Shown here: one piece after another, positions 1 to 12,669 of the stretch
Layout: each line of letters begins with the position of its first letter
How positions within the stretch are numbered: the first letter of the stretch is position 1
From: Xestospongia bergquistia
Taxonomy: Eukaryota; Porifera; Demospongiae; Haplosclerida; Petrosiidae
NCBI GenBank assembly: GCA_963965975.1
Contig: OZ014418.1
Span: 6,088,775-6,152,774 of the forward strand
Length of the DNA: 64,000 bases
Reading direction: 5' to 3'
Notes under the pieces: model-generated
What the model saw: only the letters and a program-made list of their open reading frames with translations
Database searches by the model: none
Told to the model about the DNA's origin: nothing
Translations under genes and position numbers: made by a program

Positions 1-1681
1 TCATTATTATCCCAGTAATCATCACATACTGTACCCCATTGATTATTAGCACATACTTCTACATGACCGGATGTACTATCAGTACCATTAACTAGATGGA
101 CATCACCATTAGTACAACTTCCTGTGTAAAAACATTAAGATAAATCAAAAAGTATCTTCAATTTAAGCAATGAACCTGTTTTATTTCCAGAACAGTCCAC
201 ATCTACATCTTCACTATGATCACAATTATCAATACCTAACTCCGGATGAGAACATTGTAGCAATGTCAACTCAGATCCAGAGCAGCCAAGATCTTCCAGC
301 CATATTGGACCAGTCCTTTGTCCATAGTAGGGACTACTATAATATGTGGTAACTGATGAGTAAAAAATCATAAATTAAATAAACTCATTTTATTGGTAGA
401 TATTACCTGATGAATATCCTAGTTGACGACATACAACTCTAGCATCACTACTGTCAAAGTCATCATCACACACAGTACCCCATGTATTGTTAACACATAT
501 TTCAACTCTTCCTTGATACGTATAGCTTCCATCCACAAGTCTAACAACACCGGTAATACAACCTAATGAGGATAAAAAGTTATAACAACTACTGTATAAG
601 CTATTGTGATATTGTTAGGTTGTAATAAGAAATGCCAAAGTATAAAGAATGTACTTAGATGACATTGTTTTACTATTAAACTCACAAATAAATGACCCAT
701 ATATGTAGACCTTGGACCATGTAGTAGCTACATTCTTTGGTTATGTCCAATTGTCATTTTTTGCTGCTGTTATATATATATCTCTACCATTAATGCACAT
801 CCACAACAATCGTTTGGTCTATCATGAACATAGTAACAATTGCCATGACTAATTGCTATTGTAACATTTTGCCTCACTAAATCTTCAAAATATTTAGTCT
901 TAACCATCAGTGTTCACTTTAATTTATGCAGTATATAAAATGAAGATATGAGTTTCAAAGTTATGAAAGATAAATCAGTGGATATGATTCCTTCATATCA
1001 TAACAATTCAAAACATTGGTAAGCCTGAACATGCTTATTAAACATATAGAAACTAACAAAAATACACGTCAGAGCTCATTATAAGGTTTTCTATTCGTAT
1101 GGTATCTCAAATTAAATATGGAATAATGTTTGGATTGCTAGTAATAGAAATACTAACCCAAACATCAAAATACTTACAAAGAAAGTACATGAATGTCCTT
1201 TCAGTAATATATTACCCTTGATACTAATTTTAATAGGAATTCTATTGATGTAATATTGATCTCTATATTATAAGAATTGCTGATGATCGAAGTCATTTCT
1301 TAAGAGTGAATCATACTTAGTACATTATAAGACATTTATATTATATATTTGGACATAAAGCTTAGGGCCACACTATAGTCTAACTGCAATGTAGCAATAA
1401 TTATACTGTTGACATTGCACACTTACAATAAAACAATCAAGAAACCAATTATGCAGTGTTGTTTATAGTTCATAAAATATCATGATTAGATTTTATATTA
1501 CTTTAAACCAAAATTATAAGTTTATTTATAGTTCATCATAGTTTTACAAATTGTTTAAAATCTTTATATATATATTATATAGAACTACTACTAATCAATA
1601 CTTACCATATGTAGGATCAGTTGAATAAATAAATAAAATTGCCTGAAGTATAACAGCAGATAGCTTCCATTCTTTGGACAT
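1..1681 (-). CDS. SRCR-domain secreted or membrane protein, 5' part only
   Basis: The minus-strand exons I can support are 1606-1681, 407-562, 176-352 and 1-121; the gene runs off the left edge. The first exon starts with ATG at 1681, encodes a hydrophobic signal peptide ([20 protein letters not shown]) and ends in phase 1 at a GTAAG donor. Exons 2 and 3 together encode one scavenger receptor cysteine-rich domain, with the hallmarks [26 protein letters not shown] and [14 protein letters not shown], ending at DVDCSG. Exon 1-121 opens a second SRCR domain ([17 protein letters not shown]). All junctions are phase 1, as is usual for these shuffled domains. The exon-3 donor at 175 is GTTCAT, which is weak, but it keeps the frame. 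Intron 1 is about 1 kb. In sponges, SRCR proteins are expanded surface or secreted receptors; the ligand is unknown and the C-terminal architecture cannot be seen. Confidence 0.88.
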
Positions 1682-2039
1682 TTTTAAGTAACCACTTCGT
1701 TATATAGAAGCAAACAAAAAAGGTTGCTTTTTTGAGAGTTGAAATCCCGTTATGTACTATAAATATTAATTGCATCATAATTTAATAATATAATTCAGGA
1801 AGTAGTTATAACTTTTACATTACTCAAAAGCATGTTATTCAGCTTACTAGAGTTATAGTGAAACTCTCCAAAAATTTTGATCATTACAAAGAGGATGAAA
1901 TGCAATAAGTATATATTACAGGAATAAACAGTAATAATTAATATAGTAATGTGATTAGATAACCAGATATAGGCCATATTTTCAATTTCATAGAGTTCAG
2001 CATAACTTGGAGAAGGCGAAACCCTCTATGTCTTTATCT

Positions 2040-2040
<1 letters not shown>

Positions 2041-2082
<42 letters not shown>
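2041..2082. repeat. (TA)n microsatellite
   Basis: About 40 bp of alternating TA between the SRCR gene and the first EGF gene. The flanks at 2083-2180 hold two partial copies of a motif containing AGTTGATTAACCAATAC, which resembles the terminal repeat of the element inside SAMHD1-2 intron 4. Confidence 0.9.
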
Positions 2083-2084
<2 letters not shown>

Positions 2085-2566
2085 CTCTGTAAAAATGATT
2101 AGTTGATTAACCAATACAATTATGGCTATACCATTTACATTGATATTGTTAGTTGATTGATTAACCAATACATTGTTACACAGGTTGCATTATTGTAGCA
2201 ATTTATTTGATGTGAACTAAAGCAAACGTCATGCAGTTCTCATTCCTAACATACAAACAATTCATGTGAATTACTCACATTATTTGTTGGTATGCATATG
2301 ATATGCTATGACAAAGCAAGATACAGTGAGTAATCTGCTTGTCTGCTGGATAACATGCCAATTGGCTCTACTATCTTTGACTTATATTTAACTTTATATC
2401 AATGATAGCTATTGCTTGAACATACCATAAGAAAAGACAACATTTATAAGAAATAAAATATATAGCTAGGTATTACATATGTTAAAAATATACATTTAAA
2501 ATAATAATAGCAAAAATAATTAACATACTAATCTATTTTAAAACTGTCTTTCTATTCTAATAGACT

Positions 2567-4813
2567 TCATGTTTTACATGGCATTGGAAGAGTTTCTCCT
2601 CTCTCCTCTATATTAAGACAGGCTAGAGCAAGTAACTTCATTTTACAATTCTCATAGCAATCAACTACAGAAGTGAACAATTCATGAATTAACAAATATA
2701 CAGACCCTCTGTGAGCTATTTGGACATTATTGGACACACTTATTAATATTTAACAATATATTATTCACCTGTTACTTTGAAATATTATTTTCTAATAATT
2801 TTAAATGTCAGTGAATGTTACACTAATACAGCAAATAGAGCTAGCTTGATAGCTTGTGCCTTTGACTTATGTAACTGGATCCATCAGCATTCTTTGATAA
2901 ATGATGACTTCTTTGATTTGTCTGTGCTTTTGAAACAGACAGACATATATAATGATAGACTGACAAAAAACTGTAACCATCATCCACTCAGTGAGTGGCA
3001 AGGGTTAATAACTTCCCTCCTTTTCCATATTCTGTTAAAAAACATTCTGATTACTAAGAAAACGTGTGTCATAAATTTACTGTGTATATATACTATGGAA
3101 AATAAATAGTATGCCTTATTTCCTTGTGTCAGTAACACACTCATACATTAGTTGTTAGATCTGAGAGACCTCTTCATTCATTACATATGTAAAGATATTC
3201 TGTAGAGTAATGACAGGATGTAAATAACACAATTAATGATCATGTCTATTTATATAGTCATTGAATATGTTGATATCTGTCACTCTAATGCTACATGTCA
3301 AAATATTAATGGTACCTACAAATACATATGTAATTCAGGATTTATTGGAAATGGGACGTTTTGTGAAGGTACAGTTCTGTTGCCTACATTATTCTGAAAT
3401 GTTGTCTGTTCTAAGTATTTAGTAAGTTCTCATGCAGCATGGCAATTGCAAACAAACTAACATCATTGCATAAACTGCAGTGAGGGTTCTCCAATTTAGT
3501 GTTTTTAATTGAATCACTATTCAATACATTTAATTACTCTTAAAATGACAACTATTGTACCAATAATATTAATTCCATTGTTCTAAGTCTACATTAGGCA
3601 AATATTATTATTTGTAAAAACTTGTACACCCATGCTCACTAATATGATCAACTTGGCAAGTATATAAACATCATTGTTATATACAGAAGATATTATATAT
3701 AATAGATATTAATATGAAGTCAACATCCATGAAATCAATTTGCCATGAGATGAACTAAAGTAAAAAATGCATAAGGAAATACATTCAATAAATTTAAATA
3801 CTATTTGATTAGATCCATAATGTCCATTCTTGTAATTTCAACTCCCAAAATGTGTATCAAAGTGGAATAATGTATACATTAACTGAGCCAAATTGCCAGA
3901 TCTTGATGTTTTAGAGTGGAATAATTTAGTAGTAAGGTCAAATATAAAAATGAAATATATATTTGTAAGATAAAATGTAGCCTATTTATAATTATAGAAA
4001 TAACTTTAAAATACAATATATAAAGTGATATAATAATATTTTTGTTGATTTTAGTGAGACATATATCATAGATTGAAACATAACATAAAATGGAAGGAAT
4101 GTATGTATCATTGTCAATTAAAGAAGCACCTATTTTAGGAGATGACATTATGAGAAATTATGAGAATGTATTTGATATTTTGGTTTTGTCAATGAGTGTT
4201 TGAATGCTAATTTAGTTAATTTTAAACATGATAAGTGCTTCTATTTAATTCTGCAGCCAATATGTTAGTTGTTAACCTTGTTGAATACAGCTACTAAACA
4301 TGTTGAAGATGTTACAATTCAATACAGGTCAAATAATTCACTTCTCCTACGTAATCTATTTTTATAACTTCCTCCTGAAATTCACATATGAAGCTACCTT
4401 CAGTGTTTATACAGGTAGCATAATAGGCACAGTTGTGATCTCCAGTTTCACATTCATTCACATCTATTAACAGAATATTATACATCACAAACAGTATATG
4501 TGACTCTATTACACTCATACCTTCTTCACAGTTCATTCCTTGATATCCAGTACCTGTACAATCACAGGTGTATTGATCAGGAGAAGATCCCATACTACAT
4601 ATTCCTCCATGTTGACAAGATTTGTCTTGTAAACATCTACTTACTTTGCATTCATTATTATAAATGATTTCATTAGGACCACAAGATAGATTATTAGTGA
4701 CAGCACCTATATTAAGTAGAGATAGTAGCAGGTTATAATAATAATGTAGCTAGTTTAACTGACATACCTGTCAATGAAAAGAATAAGAAGCAGAATTTAA
4801 AAGAGAGCTCCAT
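2567..4813 (-). pseudogene. EGF-repeat secreted protein, copy A (rearranged, probably defective)
   Basis: The minus-strand exons are 4768-4813 (signal peptide MELSFKFCFLFFSLTG, ATG at 4813), 4521-4706 (EGF domain with [30 protein letters not shown] and a C-terminal GYQGMNC), 4342-4463 (EGF_CA start DVNECETGDHNCAYYATC) and 2567-2664 (conserved terminal exon CYENCKMKLLALAC through to MPCKT and a stop). Compared with copy B, exon 3 lacks one nucleotide near the AAAAATAGATTACG stretch, so its exit phase no longer matches the phase-1 terminal exon, and the donor has become GTGAAT. The third EGF exon, present in copy B, is missing in this orientation; a version lies inverted at 3258-3368. The family is extracellular and EGF-like, probably matrix or receptor; function is not known. 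I call it defective with moderate certainty, because alternative splicing could rescue the frame. Confidence 0.6.
3258..3368 (+). pseudogene. Inverted orphan EGF exon
   Basis: This 111-nt stretch is preceded by ATATAG and followed by GTACAG, so it looks like a phase 1-1 exon, and it has the same length as the third EGF exon of copy B (6906-7016, minus strand). It reads plus-strand as EYVDICHSNATCQNINGTY and then ICNSGFIGNGTFCE. Two EGF cysteines of copy B (in GGCVDTC and TYTCVC) are tyrosines here, so the fold is probably broken. No plus-strand neighbour exon is evident, so it is an orphan left by rearrangement. Confidence 0.7.
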
Positions 4814-6365
4814 TTTCAAAATAATACTGCTCAAACTGTTTGAACAACGATTATAATAAAAAGCCATAAATTGCTAGTGCTAATAACATTCATAATAATC
4901 AAACCATCTACAGAAATTACGTCATTGAAGCCCCTCCTACCTCTGTTAATGTGTAATATGAAATAATGGAACCTAATGAGCTTCAGCTTGGCCCAGTAGG
5001 ACAGTCTGAACCTCAGACCACATACTTTATCTTTAGGGTTAAGTGATAATGATCAGTATTAACATAGATTAATCTTGTAGTGTCCCGTTGGGTTTCTTAT
5101 AGGCATACATTGCAATTGAAAAGAGAAAGAAGCTTCAATTTTGATCCCCACACCTAAGCACTAAATATTAAGTATACTTGCCAAAATTTTGACTTCCCAC
5201 TAGACAAATAAAATGCTTCATTAATTTACTGCAAAATACTTTGACAATGCTATAGTTGTATTATATATTATACCATTTCATGCTATTACCTAACAACTCT
5301 CCAAATGTGTTTACTAAAGTGTATTTATGACACTATATACTTAATAGCTTGAATTAATGTGGCAAAAGTTTTGATTGATAATTTATCCCACATGTAGAGC
5401 TCCAGTACATAAACATGTATTCCATGTAAGGACAAACTGTTGGACTAATAGCACATCAAAAGCTATAGTATTGCATGTAATAGACAGTAGATAGCTCTTA
5501 CAGGTATATGAGATCAAATTTCTAATTATTAGAAATATAACACATCTTCATTACATTAATATCTTGTTTATACATAGTAGGAGGATCCTAAATGGGGAAT
5601 TCTAGATCATATTAGACATATGTATGCATGATCTGAGTACTAATCTACAAAATAAATAATAAACAAGTTCAAAATCATTCTGTATGTCCTTTTAACATAT
5701 ATACATAATAAATAAAAGAAAACAAGAATGTGCTTTATAGAAAGATACGAGTCTATCGAGATGAAAAGTACTGTTCATAGCCCATATAGGTATAGCAATC
5801 TGTGCTAGTATAATGTTAAAGTTAGGTCATAAGAGTTAAAATTGGAAGATCTGTGTTCCTAGTATATATATATAGCAGTCCAGAAAATTATCGTAGAAAG
5901 AAATATTTTTGATTAAATTTAAACCAGCACTACTTTGTGATCACATTTAGACCAAAAATGTATGAAAGAGCTATAGTCAATGACAAAGCCAGATCCACTA
6001 GTTTCCTTTTTGTAACCACCAACTGAGTAGTTAAAAATGATTAAGCTCTTAAATAAAACTTATACATTTAATAGCTCTGTTACCTATTATAAGGCATTAA
6101 TTTAGACCAATGCAAATGACTTGTTCTCTTTTTACAATCATGCAATGTTGAATATATTTATCTCAGTAATGTATGCGTCATATTAAACTTTATATCAATT
6201 ATAATTATTGCTTCAACATACTACTGGATAAGAGACAACAATAACAATAAATGAAAAAAAATATAGCTGGCTACTAAATATGTTCAGAGTCTACTTCTAA
6301 AATAATTATAAAAAATCATTAACATACTGATCTGTTTTAAAACTGTCTTGTTATTCTGACAGAAC
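4814..6365. other. Intergenic spacer, tandem-duplicated
   Basis: I see no gene here. Part of it, around 5821-6010, is clearly similar to 9237-9420 (shared tracts such as GTGTTCCTAGTATATATA and AAAATGTATGA), so the EGF-gene duplication unit includes this 5' flank. Short regulatory elements cannot be assigned with confidence. Confidence 0.6.
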
Positions 6366-8711
6366 TCATGTTTTACATGGCATCGGAAGAGTTTCTCCTC
6401 TCTCCTCTAAATTAAAACAGGCTAGAGCAAGTAACCTCCTTTTGCAATTCTCATAGCAATCTAATATAGAAGTGAACAACATTGAGGACTGCATGTATAC
6501 ATAGTTAATAGAAGATAGAAAAAAAACATATTTACAAATAAATAACATATAAATTTTCCTTTAAAATTGTAGAATTTTCCTTACTAATTTGAAAATACTT
6601 AGTAGACATAATTAATAGTAAATTAAGTGCATATATCTCTGTACACACAAAAGTATTTATAAAATTAATGTATAATTGTTTAAATACATGACACTAACTA
6701 CTACATGGATTTCTTAAATATCCTGACAAATATTGCTATCAATTATGTTAATACATGTGCTAATATTAAATTACAGTCATGTGTCCCAATATAACATTGA
6801 TTGTAATTTAAAAGTATTAGAAAATAATATTTCATATTAACAGGTGGACAATATAGTGTTAAATATTAGTAAGTGTATCCAATAATGACCAGATAACTGA
6901 CTTACTTTCACAAAATGTCCCATTTCCAGTAAATCCTGAATTACATACACATGTGTAGGTACCACTAATGCTTTGACATGTAGCATCAGAGTGACAAGTA
7001 TCAACACATCCACCAGCTATATCAATAGACACAATCATTCATTGTGTTATTCATTATAAATTCATTAATTAAAGTATACATTCTGTCACAACTCAATCAA
7101 AACTATGTAATAAAATAAGAGGTGTCTAATGATCTAACAACAGTTGACTATTAAGGTGAGTAAAATTTGCCATAACTTCAAAATGAACCATTTTTATAAA
7201 CATTCCCATTTTGAGTTTATAAATAATTACATTTTGTACTCATAGTAGTTTTTAAGATCAAACACTTGTTCTGTCTTGCCTGTGCTTTTCAAAAAGGTCT
7301 TTTTGACTTGCCAAGTTTTGTCTTTATTTGGCATTTTTTTTACCTAGAACTAATTCATACTACTTAACTTTTGTTGTTTCTCTGTCATGCTCTGTATACA
7401 TAACTATAGACACTGTTGTGACCGAGTTAGGGCAGTTCAAAGTGCAATGCCAGTTAATGCTTCTATTTAATTGTACAGCCAATATGTTAGCTATTAACTT
7501 TTTTAAGTCCATAACGTCCATTCCCATAATTTCAACTGCCAAAATGCATACAAAAGTGAGGGAATATATATCTTCCCTGGTATAGATTACCTGACATACA
7601 TCATATGTCAAAACATGATGTCATTTTGAAGGCATGCATGTATCACCAACAATTAAGAAAAAAAACATTTTAGAAGATGACTATGGAAGCCTCAGACAGA
7701 TATTCCAATTCCTATTTCCAATTTCAAAGGGGTTATATGGAGTTTGAATATCTGTCCTCGGCTTCCTTAAATAATAGAACTATAATTTAAAACCAAAGTC
7801 AGGGACCTAACCCAACTGGAAACATCTCACTCACACTCGATTCTAAGAGACGGGACGTGGTACTCATGCTCCGCGTTTTATTAAGTAACAAGAAAAGCCT
7901 AGAAATGGTGTACATGTCAAAAATGGAATTAGGAATAGAAATTAGAACTCATCAACTGTGTTGTTACTTGGGATTTTTTAATACACCAAGGTTCGCGGAA
8001 GAAATAAGAAACAGAAATTGCAATGTCTGTCTGCAGCTTCCGTAGATGACATTATGTAAAGTTAGAGGTGTCCTTGTGGTTTTTGTTAATAATTAAGTGT
8101 TGAATGTTAATTTAGTTTATTTTAAGCATTATAAGTGCTTCTATTTATAGTTGTGCAGCAAATACATTGGCTGTTAACCTTTTTGAATATAACTACTAAA
8201 CATGTTAAAGATCTTAATAGATTAAATAATTCACTTACTTCTACGTAATCTATCTTTTATGACTTCCCCTTGAAATTCACATATGAAGCTGCCTTCAGTG
8301 TTTATACAGGTAGCATAATAGGCACAGTTGTGATCTCCAGTTTCGCATTCATTCACATCTATTAATGGAATATTATACATCACAAACAGTATATGTGACT
8401 CTATTACACTCATACCTTCTTCACAGTTCATTCCTTGATATCCAGTACCTGTACAATCACAGGTGTATTGATCAGGAGAAGATCCCATACTACATATTCC
8501 TCCATGTTGACAAGGTTTGTCTTTTAAACATCTACTTACTTTGCATTCATTATTATAAATGATTTCATTAGGACCACAAGATAGATTATTAGTGACAGCA
8601 CCTATTATATTAAATAGAGATTGCAGCAGGTTATAATAATAATGTAGCTAGTTTAACTGACATACCTGTCAAAGAAAAGAGTAATAGGTAGAAATTAAAA
8701 GAGAGGTCCAT
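6366..8711 (-). CDS. EGF-repeat secreted protein, copy B
   Basis: The minus-strand exons are 8666-8711 (signal peptide MDLSFNFYLLLFSLTG, ATG at 8711), 8416-8601 (EGF domain, [18 protein letters not shown]), 8239-8358 (EGF_CA start DVNECETGDHNC, donor GTAAGT), 6906-7016 (EGF with GGCVDTCHSDATC and NSGFTGNGTFC, donor GTAAGT) and 6366-6460 (terminal exon CYENCKRRLLALACFNLEE through MPCKT, stop). All junctions are phase 1, so the frame is consistent throughout, giving roughly 190 residues. The large intron 7017-8238 contains the inserted element at 7682-8044. The second domain lacks the normal C-terminal loop of an EGF module (it ends ICEF and then a charged run). It is a paralogue of copy A and of the NIDO-EGF gene at 25.5-28.1 kb but has no NIDO domain. 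Probably secreted; role unknown. Confidence 0.72.
7682..8044. mobile_element. Non-autonomous TIR element (MITE-like), about 363 bp
   Basis: The element begins TATGGAAGCCTCAGACAGAT and ends with a matching inverted end (the reverse complement of the right end begins TACGGAAGCTGCAGACAGAC). It is flanked by the direct repeat GATGAC (7676-7681 and 8045-8050; possibly 7 bp, AGATGAC). The paralogous site in copy A has one GATGAC at 4141-4146 and no insert, which fits an empty site. The open frame at 7857-8045 lies inside it and I do not treat it as a gene. The superfamily cannot be assigned from the ends alone. Confidence 0.82.
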
Positions 8712-11700
8712 TGTCAAAATAATACTACTCTAACTACTATTATCGATGGCTATCGTCGTACTTTTAATACTATCATTACGAACCAGGAATTAATTAACCT
8801 ACAACATTGCAGCCCTTCCTACTTCCGTTATCATCTAATCATATAGTTATTAAGAACATTTTTTAAAAAAAAATTGTAGTATTATAGTATGATTAGATCA
8901 AGAGAGGTGTTAATGTGTTGTTTTAGTTAAATTTCTAATTATAAATTGTATTATTTCATTTTATTATGTAATTATCCAACATCTCTTTAGATATATTCTA
9001 ATTTATGTTATGACACTATGATGAATGAAATAATGATTGAGGAATTGGACACCAGCTGCTCTGGAATTAATTATTATTTATTATATATTATACTTGATTT
9101 ATTTGGGATCTAATCTCTCTCTCAGGCAGCTGTCTTATTTACCATTACTATTAGTAGTCATATCTATGTTCAATATAGTAGATATTTGAAGGAAATTGGA
9201 CAAACAATTGACAACTTCTCAGCAGTAATTTTGAAAATGTTAGGTCATAGCAGTTAAAAATTGAAACATCCGTGTTCCTAGTATATATAGCAGTCCAGGA
9301 AACTTTATCATAGATAGAAATGTTTTTGATTAAAAGAAAACCAGGACTTTGTGATGACATTTAGAACAAAAATGTATGAGACACCTTTAGTCAATGCAAT
9401 GAAAAAGCCTGATCCAACTTGTTTTATTTTTGTGAAAATCAACTGAGTGGTTAAAGATAATTAAACTTTAAAATAAAATTTATACATTTAATAGCCTTGT
9501 TACATATGATATATATTGTTACGCGCTTGTTATAGCATATCTTACTAATACAAAATACGGCTTTCCGTTAGACCGTTCCCAAGTATATCACCCGAGTGAG
9601 GAAGTTCCTGCTAATTGTCAGAGAGAAGAATAATGCTTGAAGGCAAAGAATCAATAATTCCATTTAAGTTCAAGAAGCATCAACTGTATACTGTGAGTAT
9701 TATCATAATATGAATTACTTTAGTAATATAGTTAACGTTTAAGACTTGTGAATGTCTTACTACAATATCAAGTTTAGACTGTGGCTACTGTATATGAGGA
9801 TCTTCAGTTAATATTGTTACCTCAATATAATAAATTATATTTGACGTGTATATACAATGTATGGATGGACTTTCTAGACCATATTGAGAGAGGGCTAAAA
9901 TTAACTGTTTGTGAGACTTACAATGTAATGAGCTATGCATGTTAACAAAATTCTAACATTTCATTTCAAATATGAAATTATATAATACCATTATTAATCA
10001 TATCTATGAACTATTCTGGTATTATATTATGTCTGATTGTCATAATTTTTTAAAAATAGATTCATACATTTTTCGTATATCATTCATTCTGATTTGGCAT
10101 GGCTTTTTTGTGGCTGTTGCTCAATGGTCACTATTCATAGCCAATAGTCAATATTCACTATTGTTACTAAATCAAAATCCACTTAATCTATTTTATTGAT
10201 GTTTTTCAATATAGCATTGTCTTTGACCATGTACATTTAATTAGAGGAGACAACTCGGGGGTTTTCGACTTTCTCATATCCCTAAGATGGAGGAAATTAT
10301 TTTGTGAATTATAGATCTCATAGGAGGAGGATGTGATGTCCACATACAATGAAGAAGGAGTTTATTATGTAATATAATTATCTATTAGTGGAAGCATGGT
10401 GACTATTTATTATATTCCTTATATCTAGATACATTTGTATATTGGTACAAACATAGTGATTATTGATTGCCTGCAATACAAAGGGAAAGATAAATGGGAG
10501 AGCCTCAGTCACTTGTATAAATAGAGTACTAAAAATATTGTGTTCAATAAAATTTTAATTAAAATCCTCTATTATCTATCACATTTATGTTTTTCTTTAG
10601 TGTTAAATGGCTAGGAATGACATCACAGTGGGACCATCTTACTAGTGTGTAATCTCTACAAATGTAAGCTATAATTATTACCATAACAATGAGTTTCCTC
10701 TATAAACACTTCTATACTTCTATACTCATCACTACAAATAGTATACTCATGTAGTACTACTTATATCAACTTAAAATTAAGTTACTAACCACATGGATAC
10801 TACAAGTTTATACATGCTGTAATGTAAATATAGTGCTACAGTTTGAAATCACCTCCACTTCTGGAATCTCTATGGAAAATATGGCATTCCAATAAACACA
10901 GTATGTTTATCAAGTCTGTGCTTCAAAACTATAAGATTTTACTGCATAATTTATAATAATTATATATATAATTATATATATATATATATTGTTAACACAA
11001 CTACAATAGGAAGTGCTACAGTGTTAGGACAACCATTTCAGTATGCCACAATTACCTATTTTGATGCATTATTTATAGTGTTAGTTAAATGGAATGCTCT
11101 ATACACTATAAACTGTCAGAATAAAGATATTTCTACTAATTGTAATAATCCTTGTATTATTTAGGGTAAAGATTTGGTAGTTCCATTTAGTACAAGAACA
11201 GGTACAGAGTTTTATACTTTGAATATTATCATGCTTTAATACTAATGCCTTGCATGTATCTAACTGCTATTATTTAATGGGTTCTGTAGCTCCACCCCTT
11301 TCTTTGGGCAATGAATGGATTAAGGTTTATGTTATATGTTTTAGCTGTTGTCAATGTTTCTATAATTCCTTGAAAGAACTATATTGGCACACACACACAC
11401 ACATGACTGATAGTCTGATACACATATAATGTTGGAAAATATATTCTTTTATGTAATAAAAAGCTTAACTTAATTGTTAATGAGTTATGTTAACTAATTG
11501 GGTATGGAATTTAATTTATATAAAGTTATTAATTTTCGTAGTAAAGATAGCTGCTATATGAGTTGTTGTTGAGTGAGTAATTGTTTGTGCTCAGGAATGT
11601 TATTAAAGTTTGAAATGTTCTTTGCAAGTTACTAAATTAAGTTACTGAAGCCTAGTTGCAAGCACGTTTAAATCTCTGAAGCCTGGTCACATGTAATCAT

Positions 11701-12669
11701 TATCATAGTTTTCTGTGGTTTATCATGATGACCCATTTAACTTGTTTGTTATTTAGTATTATACTGCAATATATTATTGTATGAGCTGTAGCTCTCTTTG
11801 GAGGATGATGTGATGTCCACAAACACTGTTTAAATATATCCAGTTATAATACTAATTTATGAGGCAGTTTGTGTCAAAATTACAAATTATCATGATATAT
11901 TAAATATGTCATTATTTATTAAATAACTCTTGATTTATTTCTTATTTATTTACTAAATCATACATTATTTAGTAAATTTCAAGTTATTTAACAAATAATG
12001 AGATTAAAAAGTAAATCATAACTTGTTAACTGTAGCATCTAATGTATACAATTTTGACACAAACAGTGCCCCATAGTAATTTACCATGCTATACAATTGT
12101 CTATTATTGTCTTAAAATGTTGATTGTATTTATATTGGTTGTATTCAATGATTTGTAGAGTTTTAGTACTAATATGACTTGTTAGTTATTGTCTGTTGTA
12201 CAAAGACTGGACCATTAGTGACCTAATTAATACAGTATTAAAAATGCACTATATTCTGTATAATAGAAATTTAATTGAAATCATGTCTGCATTTAACACA
12301 GAAATGATTATCAGCTCTTATTATGTTTGTGTTTTCTTTATTTTCAAATGGCTAGGAAATGACATCAGACTGGACCATCTCAGTAGTATTTGCTATAAGT
12401 GTAAGCCATACAAACATTAAGTTATCATTTTAAATCTAGCTATCTGTAGTAACTGATATGAAATGTAGACTACTGATACCTGTTACTTACTTATAACTGA
12501 TAATGCTGTCGTAAAAATGGTCTTACTCTCTAATTACTCATCAGCATAGTAATTATACATTATGCTACTATATAATGACGTTTGTTCATCACGTGATGGT
12601 AATATCATAAAATAACCACCCGTCCACGAATGTGCTTACTCATCATTTTTATTGTATATCAGATAAGTA
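8712..12669. other. Intergenic region: 5' flank of EGF copy B, then conserved upstream block of SAMHD1-1
   Basis: From about 9530 to 12669 this block is collinear with 28990-33217 upstream of SAMHD1-3; parts recur at 24060-24430. It starts near a motif containing CTAATACAAAATACGGCTTT, found again at 24396 and 29012. It holds TA-rich and CA-rich microsatellites (10965-10990, 11389-11402) and no supportable coding exon. Promoter elements and the 5' UTR of SAMHD1 are expected near its right end but no unambiguous TATA box or initiator could be fixed. Confidence 0.6.

Noticed and set aside
2777-3109. 110-codon plus-strand frame
   Set aside because: Its DNA matches intronic sequence of the related genes at 25.66-25.74 kb and 6.79-6.90 kb in inverted orientation, so it is repeat-derived.
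7857-8045. 62-codon plus-strand frame
   Set aside because: It lies inside the TIR element and resembles no transposase.
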